Shown here piece by piece: positions 16,213 through 23,694 of a stretch of DNA of 64,000 nucleotides. Source of the stretch: Flavobacterium suncheonense GH29-5 = DSM 17707 (lineage in GTDB: Bacteria > Bacteroidota > Bacteroidia > Flavobacteriales > Flavobacteriaceae); the NCBI RefSeq assembly GCF_000430025.1, contig NZ_AUCZ01000004.1:62001-126000 (forward strand). Reading direction: 5' to 3'. A model generated the notes under the pieces. It searched no databases. It worked only from the letters and a program-made list of their open reading frames with translations, and was not told where the DNA came from. A program made the position numbers and the translations under genes. Each line of letters begins with the position of its first letter. Within the stretch, counting starts at the first letter, position 1.

Positions 16213-17271
16213 TTATATTTTGTTTAAAAATGTAAGTGTATCGACGTTGTCGGCATAGTCCCACAGCTTTGGTTGCTGCGTCTGACCGAACGGAATACTG
16301 TTTTCAATGAGATTGTTAGACACAACACATTGAATCATCTCCTCGTCGTTTTTAAGACGTTCCTTAACGTTTTCCAAATCGTCGTAAAACTCGTAGAATA
16401 CTGAGGAAATAGGAGAAGCGTAACTTGTGTCTTCTTTTAACGTAAGGAACTCGTTATCCAATAAAGGGAAAAGGCTCATCAGGAAAACCGCCTTGTTGTA
16501 ATCGTAATTGTTGGCGTATTTTTCGTATTGGATGATATCACCGTATTGGTAAATCGCTTCAAAAAACAATTTGAAATCGTAGCCTTTCGGAACAAAAAGT
16601 TTGGAAACGTTACGGCAACCCAATCCGAAGTAACGGAAAATATCTTCGCCTAAATCGATTAAATCTTCCTTGGTTTCGTTACCGTCTAAAACCGCTACCG
16701 AATTTCTGTTTTTGCGGATAATACTCGGTTTGTCTTTAAAATAATATTCAAAATAGCGGGCAGTATTGTTGCTTCCGGTGGCGATTACGGCGTCAAAATT
16801 TTCCAGTTTGCCTTCCACAAAAGTGATGCTTTCTTCCAATTCGGGTTGTACCGAAATCATATATTTTGCTAAAAAAGGCAACAATTTCTGATCGTTAGAC
16901 GATAGTTTTACCATCACCTTATGACCGGAAATCAGAACCGATAAAAAATCATGAAACCCAACCAGCGGAATGTTTCCGGCTAAAATCAATCCCACCGTTT
17001 TCGGCTGAACATTTGAAAAATCGTACCGGGAAAGCCATTCGTTCAGGTTAGCTTCCGTTAAGGCTTCCGCCCAGGACCGGATGGCGAAATAAACCTGTTC
17101 CGGAGTAAACCAACCGTTGTGCGATTGGGAAAGGGCAATCAAATCCGTAAAATCATCATAGAACAAATTGTTGTTTAATACGTCGGGATTTTTGGTGTTT
17201 CCTTCGGCTTTAAACTGACTTAAAAAGTTTCCGAGCGCAATTGCAGTATTTTTTTTAAGTTTTTGTGCCAT
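16213..17271 (-). CDS. LuxC-type acyl-CoA reductase
   Basis: 352 residues. The framework of the LuxC family is visible: LSRYDFSNVQPKTVGLILAGNIPLVGFHDFLSVLISGHKVMVK, then GSNNTARYFEYYF, RKNRNSVAVLDG and the probable active cysteine in GLGCRNVSKLFVPKGY (about residue 219). Family reaction: NAD(P)H-dependent reduction of acyl-CoA to aldehyde. No lux genes are nearby, so the role is metabolic and unknown. It is divergent from the ferredoxin, with overlapping promoter boxes. Confidence 0.9.
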   Translation of the reverse strand: MAQKLKKNTAIALGNFLSQFKAEGNTKNPDVLNNNLFYDDFTDLIALSQSHNGWFTPEQVYFAIRSWAEALTEANLNEWLSRYDFSNVQPKTVGLILAGNIPLVGFHDFLSVLISGHKVMVKLSSNDQKLLPFLAKYMISVQPELEESITFVEGKLENFDAVIATGSNNTARYFEYYFKDKPSIIRKNRNSVAVLDGNETKEDLIDLGEDIFRYFGLGCRNVSKLFVPKGYDFKLFFEAIYQYGDIIQYEKYANNYDYNKAVFLMSLFPLLDNEFLTLKEDTSYASPISSVFYEFYDDLENVKERLKNDEEMIQCVVSNNLIENSIPFGQTQQPKLWDYADNVDTLTFLNKI

Positions 17272-17277
17272 CGTTAA

Positions 17278-17319
17278 TTTGTTTATGAGAGGTTTTGATT
17301 GTAATTTTGTGCAAATTTA
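17278..17319. promoter_or_regulatory. Head-to-head promoter region for acyl-CoA reductase and ferredoxin
   Basis: Forward: TTTG (17278-17281), 20-nt spacer, TAATTTTG (17302-17309), then 32 nt to the ferredoxin ATG. Reverse: TAAATTTG read on the minus strand (17319-17312). The two -7 boxes are only 2 bp apart, so the polymerases would exclude each other. Confidence 0.65.
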
Positions 17320-17341
17320 CAGTTAAAAATTAATATAAGCT

Positions 17342-17692
17342 ATGGCAATCATAATAACAGACGAATGTATCAACTGCGGGGCCTGCGAACCGGAGTGTCC
17401 GAATACAGCCATTTATGAAGGAGCCGACGACTGGCGCTGGAAAGACGGAACCCGTTTAAGCGGTAAAATTGTTTTACCCGACGGAACCGAAGTAGATGCC
17501 GATGCCGCCCAAACTCCGATTTCCGATGACATCTACTACATTGTACCCGGAAAATGTACCGAGTGCAAAGGTTTTCACGAAGAACCACAATGTGCGGCTG
17601 TTTGTCCGGTAGACTGTTGTGTTCCGGATGACAATCATGTGGAAGACGAAGAAACGTTACTGAACCGACAGGCGTTTTTGCATAACGAATAA
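17342..17692 (+). CDS. 2[4Fe-4S] ferredoxin (4Fe-4S dicluster type)
   Basis: 116 residues. The first cluster motif is [12 protein letters not shown], the second [18 protein letters not shown] with an insertion between the second and third cysteines, as in the Fdx type common in Bacteroidota and proteobacteria. An insertion of about 45 residues between the two cluster motifs holds an acidic stretch ([22 protein letters not shown]). Cytosolic electron carrier. Pairing with the divergent acyl-CoA reductase is suggestive of shared regulation only. Confidence 0.94.
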   Translation: MAIIITDECINCGACEPECPNTAIYEGADDWRWKDGTRLSGKIVLPDGTEVDADAAQTPISDDIYYIVPGKCTECKGFHEEPQCAAVCPVDCCVPDDNHVEDEETLLNRQAFLHNE

Positions 17693-17695
17693 TTT

Positions 17696-17724
17696 AAAAC
17701 CTCAGTTAAAGCTGAGGTTTTTTG
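17696..17724 (+). terminator. Intrinsic terminator after ferredoxin
   Basis: AAAACCTCAG (17696-17705) pairs with CTGAGGTTTT (17712-17721), 6-nt loop, T run after it. Confidence 0.9.
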
Positions 17725-17729
17725 ATTTT

Positions 17730-18179
17730 ATGAAGCGAATCTTTTTAATCATATTGTTGCTGTTGCTCAGTGTAAATTTCGGGTACAAAGCTATTCGTTA
17801 TTTGTCTTTTGGTAAAACCACGGGTAAGGTTGTGGCGTTTGAATTTTTTACTTCAAAAGTAGTTACCCGAAGCAGGTCCGGAGGCGAGAACGTGAGTTAT
17901 GAGACATACAGAACGCCCATAGTGGAAGCACAAATTAAGGGCACGACAAAAAGGTTTACCCGAGAAGATTGGGATAATCGCTATCTTGGATTGGACAGTA
18001 ATGATAAAGTAACCGTTTTAATAGATGAAAAGACCGACGAGTTATACTTGAATTCTTTGTTTCTTTTCTGGTTTACGGAACGCGATTTATTGTATGGATT
18101 GCTGATTCTTATATTCGGTACTATGCTATTGGGACTTGTATTACCTGAAAGAAAGCCGAAAATAAGAACCTGGAAATAA
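17730..18179 (+). CDS. DUF3592-like membrane protein (149 aa)
   Basis: N-terminal membrane helix (IFLIILLLLLSVNFGYKAI), a soluble domain with TTGKVVAFEFFTSK, TYRTPIVEAQIKG and DKVTVLIDEKTDELYLNSL, then a C-terminal membrane helix (about residues 118-138). The order of helix, beta domain starting with a G-x-V strand, and helix is that of DUF3592 proteins. No function known. It starts just after the ferredoxin terminator. Confidence 0.78.
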   Translation: MKRIFLIILLLLLSVNFGYKAIRYLSFGKTTGKVVAFEFFTSKVVTRSRSGGENVSYETYRTPIVEAQIKGTTKRFTREDWDNRYLGLDSNDKVTVLIDEKTDELYLNSLFLFWFTERDLLYGLLILIFGTMLLGLVLPERKPKIRTWK

Positions 18180-18206
18180 AAAAAGCTGCCATCCGGCAGC
18201 TTTTTT
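18180..18206 (+). terminator. Bidirectional intrinsic terminator
   Basis: GCTGCC (18185-18190) and GGCAGC (18195-18200) with a 4-nt loop, A run before and T run after, between convergent genes ending at 18179 and 18206. Confidence 0.9.
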
Positions 18207-18742
18207 CAGGGTTTAACCAATTCAAATTTTTCCAGCGTCATTTTATCATTTTTATCGTCGTAGGTTTCCAGAATCAGATTGCCGTCTTTATCGAAATAGC
18301 CTACGGATACTTTATTCTTATTGATGTACAGATAGTTGTTGTTGGATGTTTTTCGCAACAGGGCCAGGCGTTTGCTGTCGGGTAAGGTCATGGTATAACC
18401 GGCTTTGTCCACAGCGATTTGGTATTTCTGTCCGTTTAAAAGATAGTAGGCGGAGCGGTCCACGTCTACGGTTCGGGTAACGCCGTCTACCGTAACTTCT
18501 GTGGTGGCGGTAACCTGTACCGGAGTTTCTTTCATTTCTTTATTCAGCGTTTTGGATTCGGCATCTTTTAATTCGATATCCTGTACTTCGTTTATTTTTT
18601 CTTTTTTTACGATTTTTCGTTCCCCGTCAGAATCTTTAATGGTGGTCACGGTGGTTTTTACTTCCTGTTGCACATTCTTGTTTTGTGCCAGACAGTTTAC
18701 AGATACGAATAGGGCTAACAATGTTAAGAATGTAGTTTTCAT
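18206..18742 (-). CDS. Secreted protein of unknown function (178 aa)
   Basis: Signal peptide MKTTFLTLLALFVSVNCLAQ with a probable signal peptidase I site after LAQ. The mature protein is rich in Lys, Asp and Thr and carries two beta-type stretches (VTATTEVTVDGVTRTVDVDRSAYYLLNG and YLYINKNKVSVGYFDKDGNLILETYDD). Periplasmic or surface protein. A minus-strand TAACTTTG box (18779-18772) lies about 29 nt before the ATG. No family recognised. Confidence 0.78.
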   Translation of the reverse strand: MKTTFLTLLALFVSVNCLAQNKNVQQEVKTTVTTIKDSDGERKIVKKEKINEVQDIELKDAESKTLNKEMKETPVQVTATTEVTVDGVTRTVDVDRSAYYLLNGQKYQIAVDKAGYTMTLPDSKRLALLRKTSNNNYLYINKNKVSVGYFDKDGNLILETYDDKNDKMTLEKFELVKP

Positions 18743-18901
18743 AATGTAACTGTTTTATGATTAGTATGTTACAAAGTTACACCCTTCTGCAGCAATGCTT
18801 TTACATAATTTCGTTAAATGCTTATATCTTTTGCATTTCCGCTGCTTTTGCTGTGGAAGAACGCCCTATTAAATTCGGTTTTAAACTTGAGAAGAATAAC
18901 G

Positions 18902-18909
18902 TATATTTG
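18902..18909 (+). promoter_or_regulatory. -7 promoter box for ychF
   Basis: TATATTTG matches TAnnTTTG and is followed by the frequent GCAC; it lies 65 nt before the ychF ATG. No well-spaced -33 TTG is visible. Confidence 0.5.
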
Positions 18910-18974
18910 CACACTTTTAAAAACAAGAACTCTAATCGGTTAACTTAAAAAGTTGGCTGTAAACGCATACTAAA

Positions 18975-20069
18975 ATGAAAGCAGGAATTGTAGGATTACC
19001 GAATGTTGGGAAATCAACCTTATTTAATTGTTTGTCGAATGCCAAAGCGCAGAGTGCGAACTTCCCGTTCTGTACCATTGAGCCAAATATCGGGGTGGTA
19101 AACGTACCGGATCCGCGTATTGCCCGTCTGGAAGAACTGGTAAAACCGGAGCGCGTGCAAATGGCTACCGTAGACATCGTGGATATCGCCGGTTTGGTAA
19201 AAGGCGCCAGTAAAGGGGAAGGTTTGGGGAACCAGTTTTTGGGTAACATCCGCGAGTGTAATGCGATCATTCACGTGTTGCGTTGTTTTGATAACGATAA
19301 CATCGTGCACGTAGACGGAAACGTAAACCCGATCCGCGACAAAGAAACCATCGATATCGAGTTGCAGTTAAAAGACCTTGAAACCGTTGAAAAACGTCTA
19401 GAGAAAGCAAACAAGGCGGCAAAAGTAGGTAACAAAGAAGCGTTAGCCGAACAAGCCTTATTAAACCGAATCAAAGAAACCTTGTTGAATGCAAAATCAG
19501 CACGTACGGTTGCACTTAACAATCAGGATGAAGAAGAATTGATGGAAAGCTTTCAGCTGATTACGGCTAAACCGGTATTGTATGTATGTAACGTAGACGA
19601 AGCTTCGGCCGTAAACGGAAACAAATATGTAGATCAGGTTCGCGAGTTGGTAAAAGACGAAGATGCCGAAGTAATTGTACTTTCGGTGGGCGCAGAGGCC
19701 GACATCAACGAATTGGAAAGTTACGAAGAGCGCCAGATGTTTTTACAGGATTTAGGCCTGAAAGAACCGGGTTCAGCCGTTTTAATTCGCGCGGCTTACA
19801 AACTGTTGAAATTACAAACGTATTTTACAGCCGGAGTGAAAGAAGTTCGCGCCTGGACAATCAATATCGGAGATACGGCACCAAAAGCAGCCGGAGTCAT
19901 CCACACCGATTTCGAAAAAGGTTTCATCCGTGCGGAAGTGATTGCCTTCGAAGATTTTTCCAACTACGGTTCGGAGGCTAAAGTGAAAGAAGCCGGAAAA
20001 CTGAGAGTGGAAGGAAAAGAATACGTTGTGAAGGATGGAGATGTGATGCATTTCCGTTTTAACGTGTAA
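18975..20069 (+). CDS. ychF: Redox-regulated ATPase/GTPase YchF (Obg family)
   Basis: 364 residues. G1 GLPNVGKST at the N-terminus, G2/G3 region [14 protein letters not shown] and [20 protein letters not shown], and a C-terminal TGS domain ([45 protein letters not shown]). The NVDE-type G4 (YVCNVDEAS) replaces NKxD, as usual for YchF, which prefers ATP. Ribosome-associated, conserved in nearly all bacteria and linked to oxidative stress control. Monocistronic, closed by a terminator. Confidence 0.97.
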   Translation: MKAGIVGLPNVGKSTLFNCLSNAKAQSANFPFCTIEPNIGVVNVPDPRIARLEELVKPERVQMATVDIVDIAGLVKGASKGEGLGNQFLGNIRECNAIIHVLRCFDNDNIVHVDGNVNPIRDKETIDIELQLKDLETVEKRLEKANKAAKVGNKEALAEQALLNRIKETLLNAKSARTVALNNQDEEELMESFQLITAKPVLYVCNVDEASAVNGNKYVDQVRELVKDEDAEVIVLSVGAEADINELESYEERQMFLQDLGLKEPGSAVLIRAAYKLLKLQTYFTAGVKEVRAWTINIGDTAPKAAGVIHTDFEKGFIRAEVIAFEDFSNYGSEAKVKEAGKLRVEGKEYVVKDGDVMHFRFNV

Positions 20070-20092
20070 TTGAAAATATTTAATGAGAACAG

Positions 20093-20122
20093 AAAAGCGA
20101 GGCAGTGATGTTTCGCTTTTTT
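20093..20122 (+). terminator. Intrinsic terminator after ychF
   Basis: AAAAGCGA (20093-20100) pairs with TCGCTTTT (20113-20120), followed by T residues. Confidence 0.8.
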
Positions 20123-20128
20123 ATTTAC

Positions 20129-20204
20129 CGCAGATTCGCAGATTATGAAAATAGATTAATTTACGAATCTTTTAAACAGGCTGAAAATATTCGTGCATTT
20201 GTGG
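20129..20204. repeat. Octamer pairs in the ychF - FMN reductase gap
   Basis: CGCAGATT occurs twice in tandem (20129-20144), and ATTCGTGC is followed by ATTTGTGG (20189-20204). The wording resembles short intergenic repeats I have seen in other Bacteroidota. Nothing else is seen in this 180-nt gap besides the terminator. Confidence 0.55.
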
Positions 20205-20249
20205 TTGGATTTTTTTAGTACTTTTAGGCGAATTTAAATCGTTTCATAC

Positions 20250-20777
20250 ATGAAAATTATAGCATTTGGAGGCAGTAACAGCCGAAATTCCATCAATAAA
20301 AAATTAGCTACTTACGTTTCGCATCTTTTTGAAGGTTATGAAGTGGAGGTATTGGATTTAAACGATTTTGCCATGCCGCTGTTCAGTGTCGATTTAGAGA
20401 AGGAAATCGGGCAGCATCCGTTGGCGCAACAGTTTCTGGATAAAATAGCCTCGGCGGATTTGCTGGTGGTTTCTTTGGCAGAGAACAACGGGAATTATTC
20501 CGCAGCGTTTAAAAATCTGTACGACTGGGCTTCACGCATTGCTCCAAAAGTCTTTCAGCAGAAACCGATGCTGTTAATGGCTACCTCACCCGGTGGCAGA
20601 GGCGGCGCATCCGTTTTGGAAATTGCCAAAAATGCATTCCCGCGCTACGGTGCCAATGTGCTGGCAACGTTTTCATTGCCCAGTTTTAATGATACTTTCG
20701 ATGTGGAAAATATGAAAATATCCGATGGGGTTTTGGATAATGAGATAAGAGATATTGTAAAGAAATTTAGTTTTTAA
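20250..20777 (+). CDS. NADPH-dependent FMN reductase
   Basis: 175 residues of the flavodoxin-like fold. The FMN phosphate loop is GGSNSRNSINKKLA at the N-terminus; SADLLVVSLAENNGNYSAAFKNLYDWASRI is the second conserved block (usually PEYNGSxPxxLKNxxDW, here AENNGNYSAAFKN) and MATSPGGRGGASVLE the third. Cytosolic quinone or flavin reductase; substrate unknown. Single gene with its own terminator, next to the accessory segment. Confidence 0.92.
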   Translation: MKIIAFGGSNSRNSINKKLATYVSHLFEGYEVEVLDLNDFAMPLFSVDLEKEIGQHPLAQQFLDKIASADLLVVSLAENNGNYSAAFKNLYDWASRIAPKVFQQKPMLLMATSPGGRGGASVLEIAKNAFPRYGANVLATFSLPSFNDTFDVENMKISDGVLDNEIRDIVKKFSF

Positions 20778-20799
20778 ATTTTTAAAACAGTTATAAGGA

Positions 20800-20826
20800 A
20801 GCACTTGTAATTGAGTGCTTTTTTGT
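20800..20826 (+). terminator. Intrinsic terminator after FMN reductase
   Basis: AAGCACT (20800-20806) pairs with AGTGCTT (20815-20821), 8-nt loop, T run follows. Confidence 0.85.
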
Positions 20827-20828
20827 TT

Positions 20829-20942
20829 GTGACTATTTTTGAAAAAAAATTTTTTTAGTCACGCTTTTTGTGACTTTTTTAAAATATTTTTTTTTAAGTC
20901 ACAGAAAGTGTGACTTTTTTTTGAAAATTATTTTTTTGTCAC
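20829..20942. repeat. Three tandem palindromic repeats with GTGAC/GTCAC arms
   Basis: Units at 20829-20862, 20870-20902 and 20910-20942 each begin with GTGACT and end with GTCAC, with T/A-rich interiors; arms such as GTGACTA/TAGTCAC and GTGACTT/AAGTCAC are perfect. Units are 33-34 bp, separated by two 7-bp spacers (20863-20869, 20903-20909), giving a 40-41 bp period. No protein is encoded across it. Confidence 0.85.
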
Positions 20943-20960
20943 AAAAGTTTTTTGGGGTTT

Positions 20961-21033
20961 CTGTACAGTGGCTGAGGTCCTCGAAGCCACGTTGCTATAA
21001 ATAAACTTTTTAAATATCACTAAATTTAGTGAT
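20961..21033. other. Further perfect palindromes in the same gap
   Basis: CTGTACAG (20961-20968); a nested hairpin GTGGCT / AGCCAC (20968-20973 with 20985-20990) enclosing GAGG-T-CCTC (20974-20982); and an 18-bp perfect palindrome ATCACTAAATTTAGTGAT (21016-21033). Together with the array just upstream, most of the 392-nt gap 20778-21169 is symmetric sequence. Between 21034 and 21169 I see nothing definite. Confidence 0.8.
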
Positions 21034-21169
21034 TGTGGGAGTTGTTTTTTATGGTTATGTTTGGGTGGTTGTGTGCTTTGAATAAGCTCTTGGTTTAAAG
21101 GTCTTTTAGGTATGCATATTTACAAGTTGGCTGATGATTTATCGCAGCGTTCAAAAAAAAACAAACTAA

Positions 21170-21649
21170 ATGACATCACGAATTAGTATATTAGAATTTA
21201 GAAATAGGTTAAAGTCCAATACAAAAATTGGTCTTCTTCATTTTAAAAGAGAGTTAGGAATGTTTTCAATATTTTTTCCAAATTCAAAATGTTTTTATGG
21301 CAAATTTGATGATACAACTTTTCGACTTATGCTAAACTCTAATTTCATTTCTCCTATTTATATTCTTAATGGAGAATATCAAAATGTAAGCGGAATGCTT
21401 AAACTAAATTATGCTGTTATTCCATTAAGCAAAACATATATTGTTGTAATGAAATATTTTCCACTAGTCTTATTAATTGGGTTTAATAGTTTTTTATATT
21501 TTGATTTAAAAAATGTACCAGATATAGCATACATTATATTTAATTCATTAATTGCTTTGGGCTTCTTTTATTCAAGATGGCAGTTAAAACATGAGAAAAA
21601 AAAATTAGTGCAAAAGTTCAATAAAATTTTTGAAATAGATATAGAATAA
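21170..21649 (+). CDS. Low-GC membrane protein of unknown function (159 aa)
   Basis: A basic soluble N-terminal part (about 85 residues, starting MTSRISILEFRNRLKSNTKIG, with FYGKFDDTTFRLMLNSNF and ILNGEYQ) is followed by two membrane helices (about residues 95-110 and 116-136) and a lysine-rich tail. The gene is clearly richer in A/T than its neighbours and uses AT-ending codons, which suggests recent acquisition. I recall similar proteins scattered in Bacteroidota genomes without a known function. It is isolated, with palindromes upstream and a structured repeat downstream. Confidence 0.75.
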   Translation: MTSRISILEFRNRLKSNTKIGLLHFKRELGMFSIFFPNSKCFYGKFDDTTFRLMLNSNFISPIYILNGEYQNVSGMLKLNYAVIPLSKTYIVVMKYFPLVLLIGFNSFLYFDLKNVPDIAYIIFNSLIALGFFYSRWQLKHEKKKLVQKFNKIFEIDIE

Positions 21650-21655
21650 AAACCA

Positions 21656-21800
21656 GCGGCTAACAGTGGTTTAGCTGCATTACTGGTTTAGCTATGAAAA
21701 GAAAAATCCTGCGGATTTTGGAGCTGCTATTTCATAGCATATTTTTTCATAAATTGCCGCAACAACGGCTAAGCCTTAAACGACTTTAGCAGACATTGTT
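21656..21800. repeat. Structured intergenic repeat element
   Basis: Starts GCGGCTAACAGTGGTTTAGC, with GGTTTAGC repeated at 21668-21675 and 21685-21692. An outer stem GCTATGAAA (21691-21699) / TTTCATAGC (21730-21738) encloses an inner perfect hairpin AAAATCC-TGC-GGATTTT (21703-21719). GGCTAAGCC (21767-21775) can pair with the GGTTTAGC copies. The TAACAG-GGTTT part recurs near 22162, after the next gene. Confidence 0.7.
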
Positions 21801-21820
21801 TGCCAACCGTAAAAATTTTG

Positions 21821-22147
21821 ATGAAAGAAGCTTTAGTTATATTTGTTCTTATTGCGGGTTTTATGCTGCTGCTTTGTGTTACGAAAATAATTCTGATGAA
21901 AAAAAGCATTATATACAAGCACGTAGAAATAGGCAAAAAGATTACAAGCTGGGATTATTATAATCAATTTGATGGAAACTGGTTTTTCAAAGAAATTGAT
22001 TATGATAAATTATATGAAACAACAAATGATGAGGACATCTTAATTAAGAAAAGACAAATAGGAGCTTATAAAATTATCAGCGCTGCTCTGTTTATAGGTA
22101 TGATATTGGCCATGACTATTTGGAAAATTATAAATTCACTTAATTAA
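21821..22147 (+). CDS. Small low-GC membrane protein of unknown function (108 aa)
   Basis: N-terminal membrane helix (about residues 5-25, LVIFVLIAGFMLLLCVTKIIL), a charged soluble middle with ITSWDYYNQFDGNWFFKEIDYDK, and a C-terminal membrane helix (about 84-103). Start taken at ATG 21821; a TTG at 21800 would add seven residues but lies inside the repeat element. A/T-rich like the gene at 21170. It is bracketed by two copies of the TAACAG-GGTTT repeat, which gives it the look of a mobile cassette. Confidence 0.68.
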   Translation: MKEALVIFVLIAGFMLLLCVTKIILMKKSIIYKHVEIGKKITSWDYYNQFDGNWFFKEIDYDKLYETTNDEDILIKKRQIGAYKIISAALFIGMILAMTIWKIINSLN

Positions 22148-22157
22148 CTTACAACAT

Positions 22158-22174
22158 CTGTTAACAGCGGTTTT
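22158..22174. repeat. Second partial copy of the structured repeat
   Basis: CTGTTAACAG (22158-22167) is a perfect palindrome and continues as CGGTTT; TAACAGCGGTTT (22162-22173) matches TAACAGTGGTTT at 21661-21672 in 11 of 12 positions. Confidence 0.6.
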
Positions 22175-22250
22175 TATATAAAATGGTAGGTAGTGTATAT
22201 CAGGAAGAGCCAGTGCTTGTACTTTAAACTTTTCAGTATATTTATAAAAA

Positions 22251-22282
22251 CCACCAAAAAAACCACTAAAAAAACCACCAAC
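22251..22282. repeat. 12-bp tandem repeat in the leader of the acetyltransferase gene
   Basis: Two 12-mers, CCACCAAAAAAA and CCACTAAAAAAA, followed by CCACCAAC, directly before the ATG at 22295. Slippage-prone; no function visible. Confidence 0.7.
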
Positions 22283-22294
22283 CCATCAAACAAC

Positions 22295-22822
22295 ATGAGT
22301 ACAGCAACGAAAAATTTCCCGACATTATTTACAGAAAGGTTAACGCTTCGGCAACTCTCGGCGGCTGATTCTTCGGAGATTTTCCGGCTGCGTTCCGACA
22401 GGGAAATAAATAAATTTCTTGACCGAAAGCCCAGCCAAACAACAGAAGACGCTTTAAATTTCATCAAGGCTATTCTTGAAAGCGACGATACGTTTTATTG
22501 GGCAATTACCCAAACCGGTGAAGAAAAACTAATCGGCACAATTTGTCTGTTCGACTTTGTACAAGACACCAGCCGATGTGAAATCGGCTATGAACTCCTA
22601 ACAGAATTTCAGGGGCATGGTATTATGATGGAAGCCGCGAAGAAAGTTATTCAATATGCCGATGAAACCCTTGGAATAAGAGATGTTGAAGCGGTAACCC
22701 ATAAAGACAATCAGGGTTCGGTAAGCCTTCTTAAAAAATTAAACTTCAACTATTTGGGAAACCATGAGGCTGAACATCCGGATTTGGTTTTATTCCGATT
22801 GACAATAGACCAACCGCAATAA
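22295..22822 (+). CDS. GNAT family N-acetyltransferase (RimJ/RimL type)
   Basis: 175 residues from ATG 22295, where the homologous part begins (TLFTERLTLRQLSAADSSEIFRL); an upstream ATG at 22193 reads through the tandem repeat and is rejected. The acetyl-CoA region is seen in YWAITQTGEEKLIGTICLF, CEIGYELLTEFQGHGIMMEAAKKVIQYA and VEAVTHKDNQGSVSLLKKLNF. Family members acetylate ribosomal proteins or small amines; the substrate is unknown. Confidence 0.9.
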   Translation: MSTATKNFPTLFTERLTLRQLSAADSSEIFRLRSDREINKFLDRKPSQTTEDALNFIKAILESDDTFYWAITQTGEEKLIGTICLFDFVQDTSRCEIGYELLTEFQGHGIMMEAAKKVIQYADETLGIRDVEAVTHKDNQGSVSLLKKLNFNYLGNHEAEHPDLVLFRLTIDQPQ

Positions 22823-22891
22823 ATTTGAGAGGTTTAAAAGAAAAAGAGAAAAAATGGCTTAATAATTGCGCAGCAAATCAAAAAGCCACCC

Positions 22892-23575
22892 ATGAAACTC
22901 CTGAAAAAATCTTTAAAACTCCTCCTGAAAACCCTGTTGGGCATTACTACATTTGCAATTCTTTATGTGGTAGCTGTGCTGATATTGTCAAGAATCCCGG
23001 TAAATGCTGATGTTACCAAACCGGAAGCAGGCATCGAAATTTACCTGTTATCCAACGGTGTTCATACCGATGTGGTTGTCCCGGTAAAAAACCAAATCAT
23101 TGACTGGTCGGAAAAAGTACAATTCCGACACACCAAAGCCCAAGACACTACGGCTAAATATTTAGCATTCGGTTGGGGCGACAAAGGATTTTACCTCAAT
23201 ACACCCACCTGGGCGGACCTGAAATTTTCTACGGCTTTTAATGCGGCATCGGGTTTAAGTACCTCCGCCATGCACTGTACTTTTTACAAGCGAATGAAGG
23301 AAGACAAACAGTGCAAAAAAATCACCATTACAGAAAAACAGTACCAACAACTGATTGCCTTTATTCAGGATTCCTTTCAGACCGAAAACGACAAAATCAT
23401 GAAAATAGAAACCGATGCGGTTTACGGCAACCACGATGCTTTTTACGAAGCCAAAGGCCGCTACAATCTGTTTTACACCTGCAACACCTGGACCAACAGC
23501 GCATTAAAAGCCGCGAATCAGAAAGCTTGTTTGTGGACGGTGTATGACAAGGGGATTTTGAGGCATTATGAGTGA
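22892..23575 (+). CDS. TIGR02117/DUF2459 family protein
   Basis: 227 residues. An N-terminal membrane helix (about residues 12-33) is followed by an exported domain with IEIYLLSNGVHTDVVVPV, YLAFGWGDKGFYLNTPTWADL and NLFYTCNTWTNSALKAAN. The His of NGVHTD and the Cys of CNTWTN resemble the residues of a papain-like/NlpC-type hydrolase, but this is only a resemblance. Envelope protein of unknown role. Confidence 0.85.
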   Translation: MKLLKKSLKLLLKTLLGITTFAILYVVAVLILSRIPVNADVTKPEAGIEIYLLSNGVHTDVVVPVKNQIIDWSEKVQFRHTKAQDTTAKYLAFGWGDKGFYLNTPTWADLKFSTAFNAASGLSTSAMHCTFYKRMKEDKQCKKITITEKQYQQLIAFIQDSFQTENDKIMKIETDAVYGNHDAFYEAKGRYNLFYTCNTWTNSALKAANQKACLWTVYDKGILRHYE

Positions 23576-23596
23576 GTTTTGAGTGAGAAGTAAAAA

Positions 23597-23652
23597 GTGA
23601 AAAGTGAAAAGTGAAAAGTGAAAAGTGAAAAGTGAAAAGTGAAAAGTGAAGA
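23597..23652. repeat. Heptamer tandem repeat (GTGAAAA)n
   Basis: Seven perfect GTGAAAA units (23597-23645) and an eighth with one change (GTGAAGA). It begins 21 nt after the stop codon of the DUF2459 gene. Confidence 0.95.
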
Positions 23653-23694
23653 ATGGCTAATAGCAAAACAAGGATTTTTCATATTTCCAGTTTC

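Noticed and set aside
16213..17271. Bioluminescence locus (LuxC homologue)
   Set aside because: No luxA, luxB, luxD or luxE nearby; LuxC-type reductases occur widely in non-luminous Bacteroidota.
20829..20942. CRISPR-like array (repeats with equal spacers)
   Set aside because: Repeats are full palindromes with variable A/T interiors, spacers are only 7 bp, only three units are present and no cas genes are in the window.
21656..21800. Integron attC site
   Set aside because: The folded shape is similar, but the core sites RYYYAAC and GTTRRRY are not found in the needed arrangement and no integrase is present; kept only as a structured repeat.
22193..22294. N-terminal extension of the acetyltransferase from ATG 22193
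   Set aside because: It would encode a tandem-repeat-derived TTKKTTKKTT stretch; the domain starts at ATG 22295.
23397..23666. Reverse-strand ORF of 89 codons over the heptamer array
   Set aside because: Its N-terminus is a direct translation of the GTGAAAA complement (LFTFHFS repeats) and the remainder is antisense to the DUF2459 gene.
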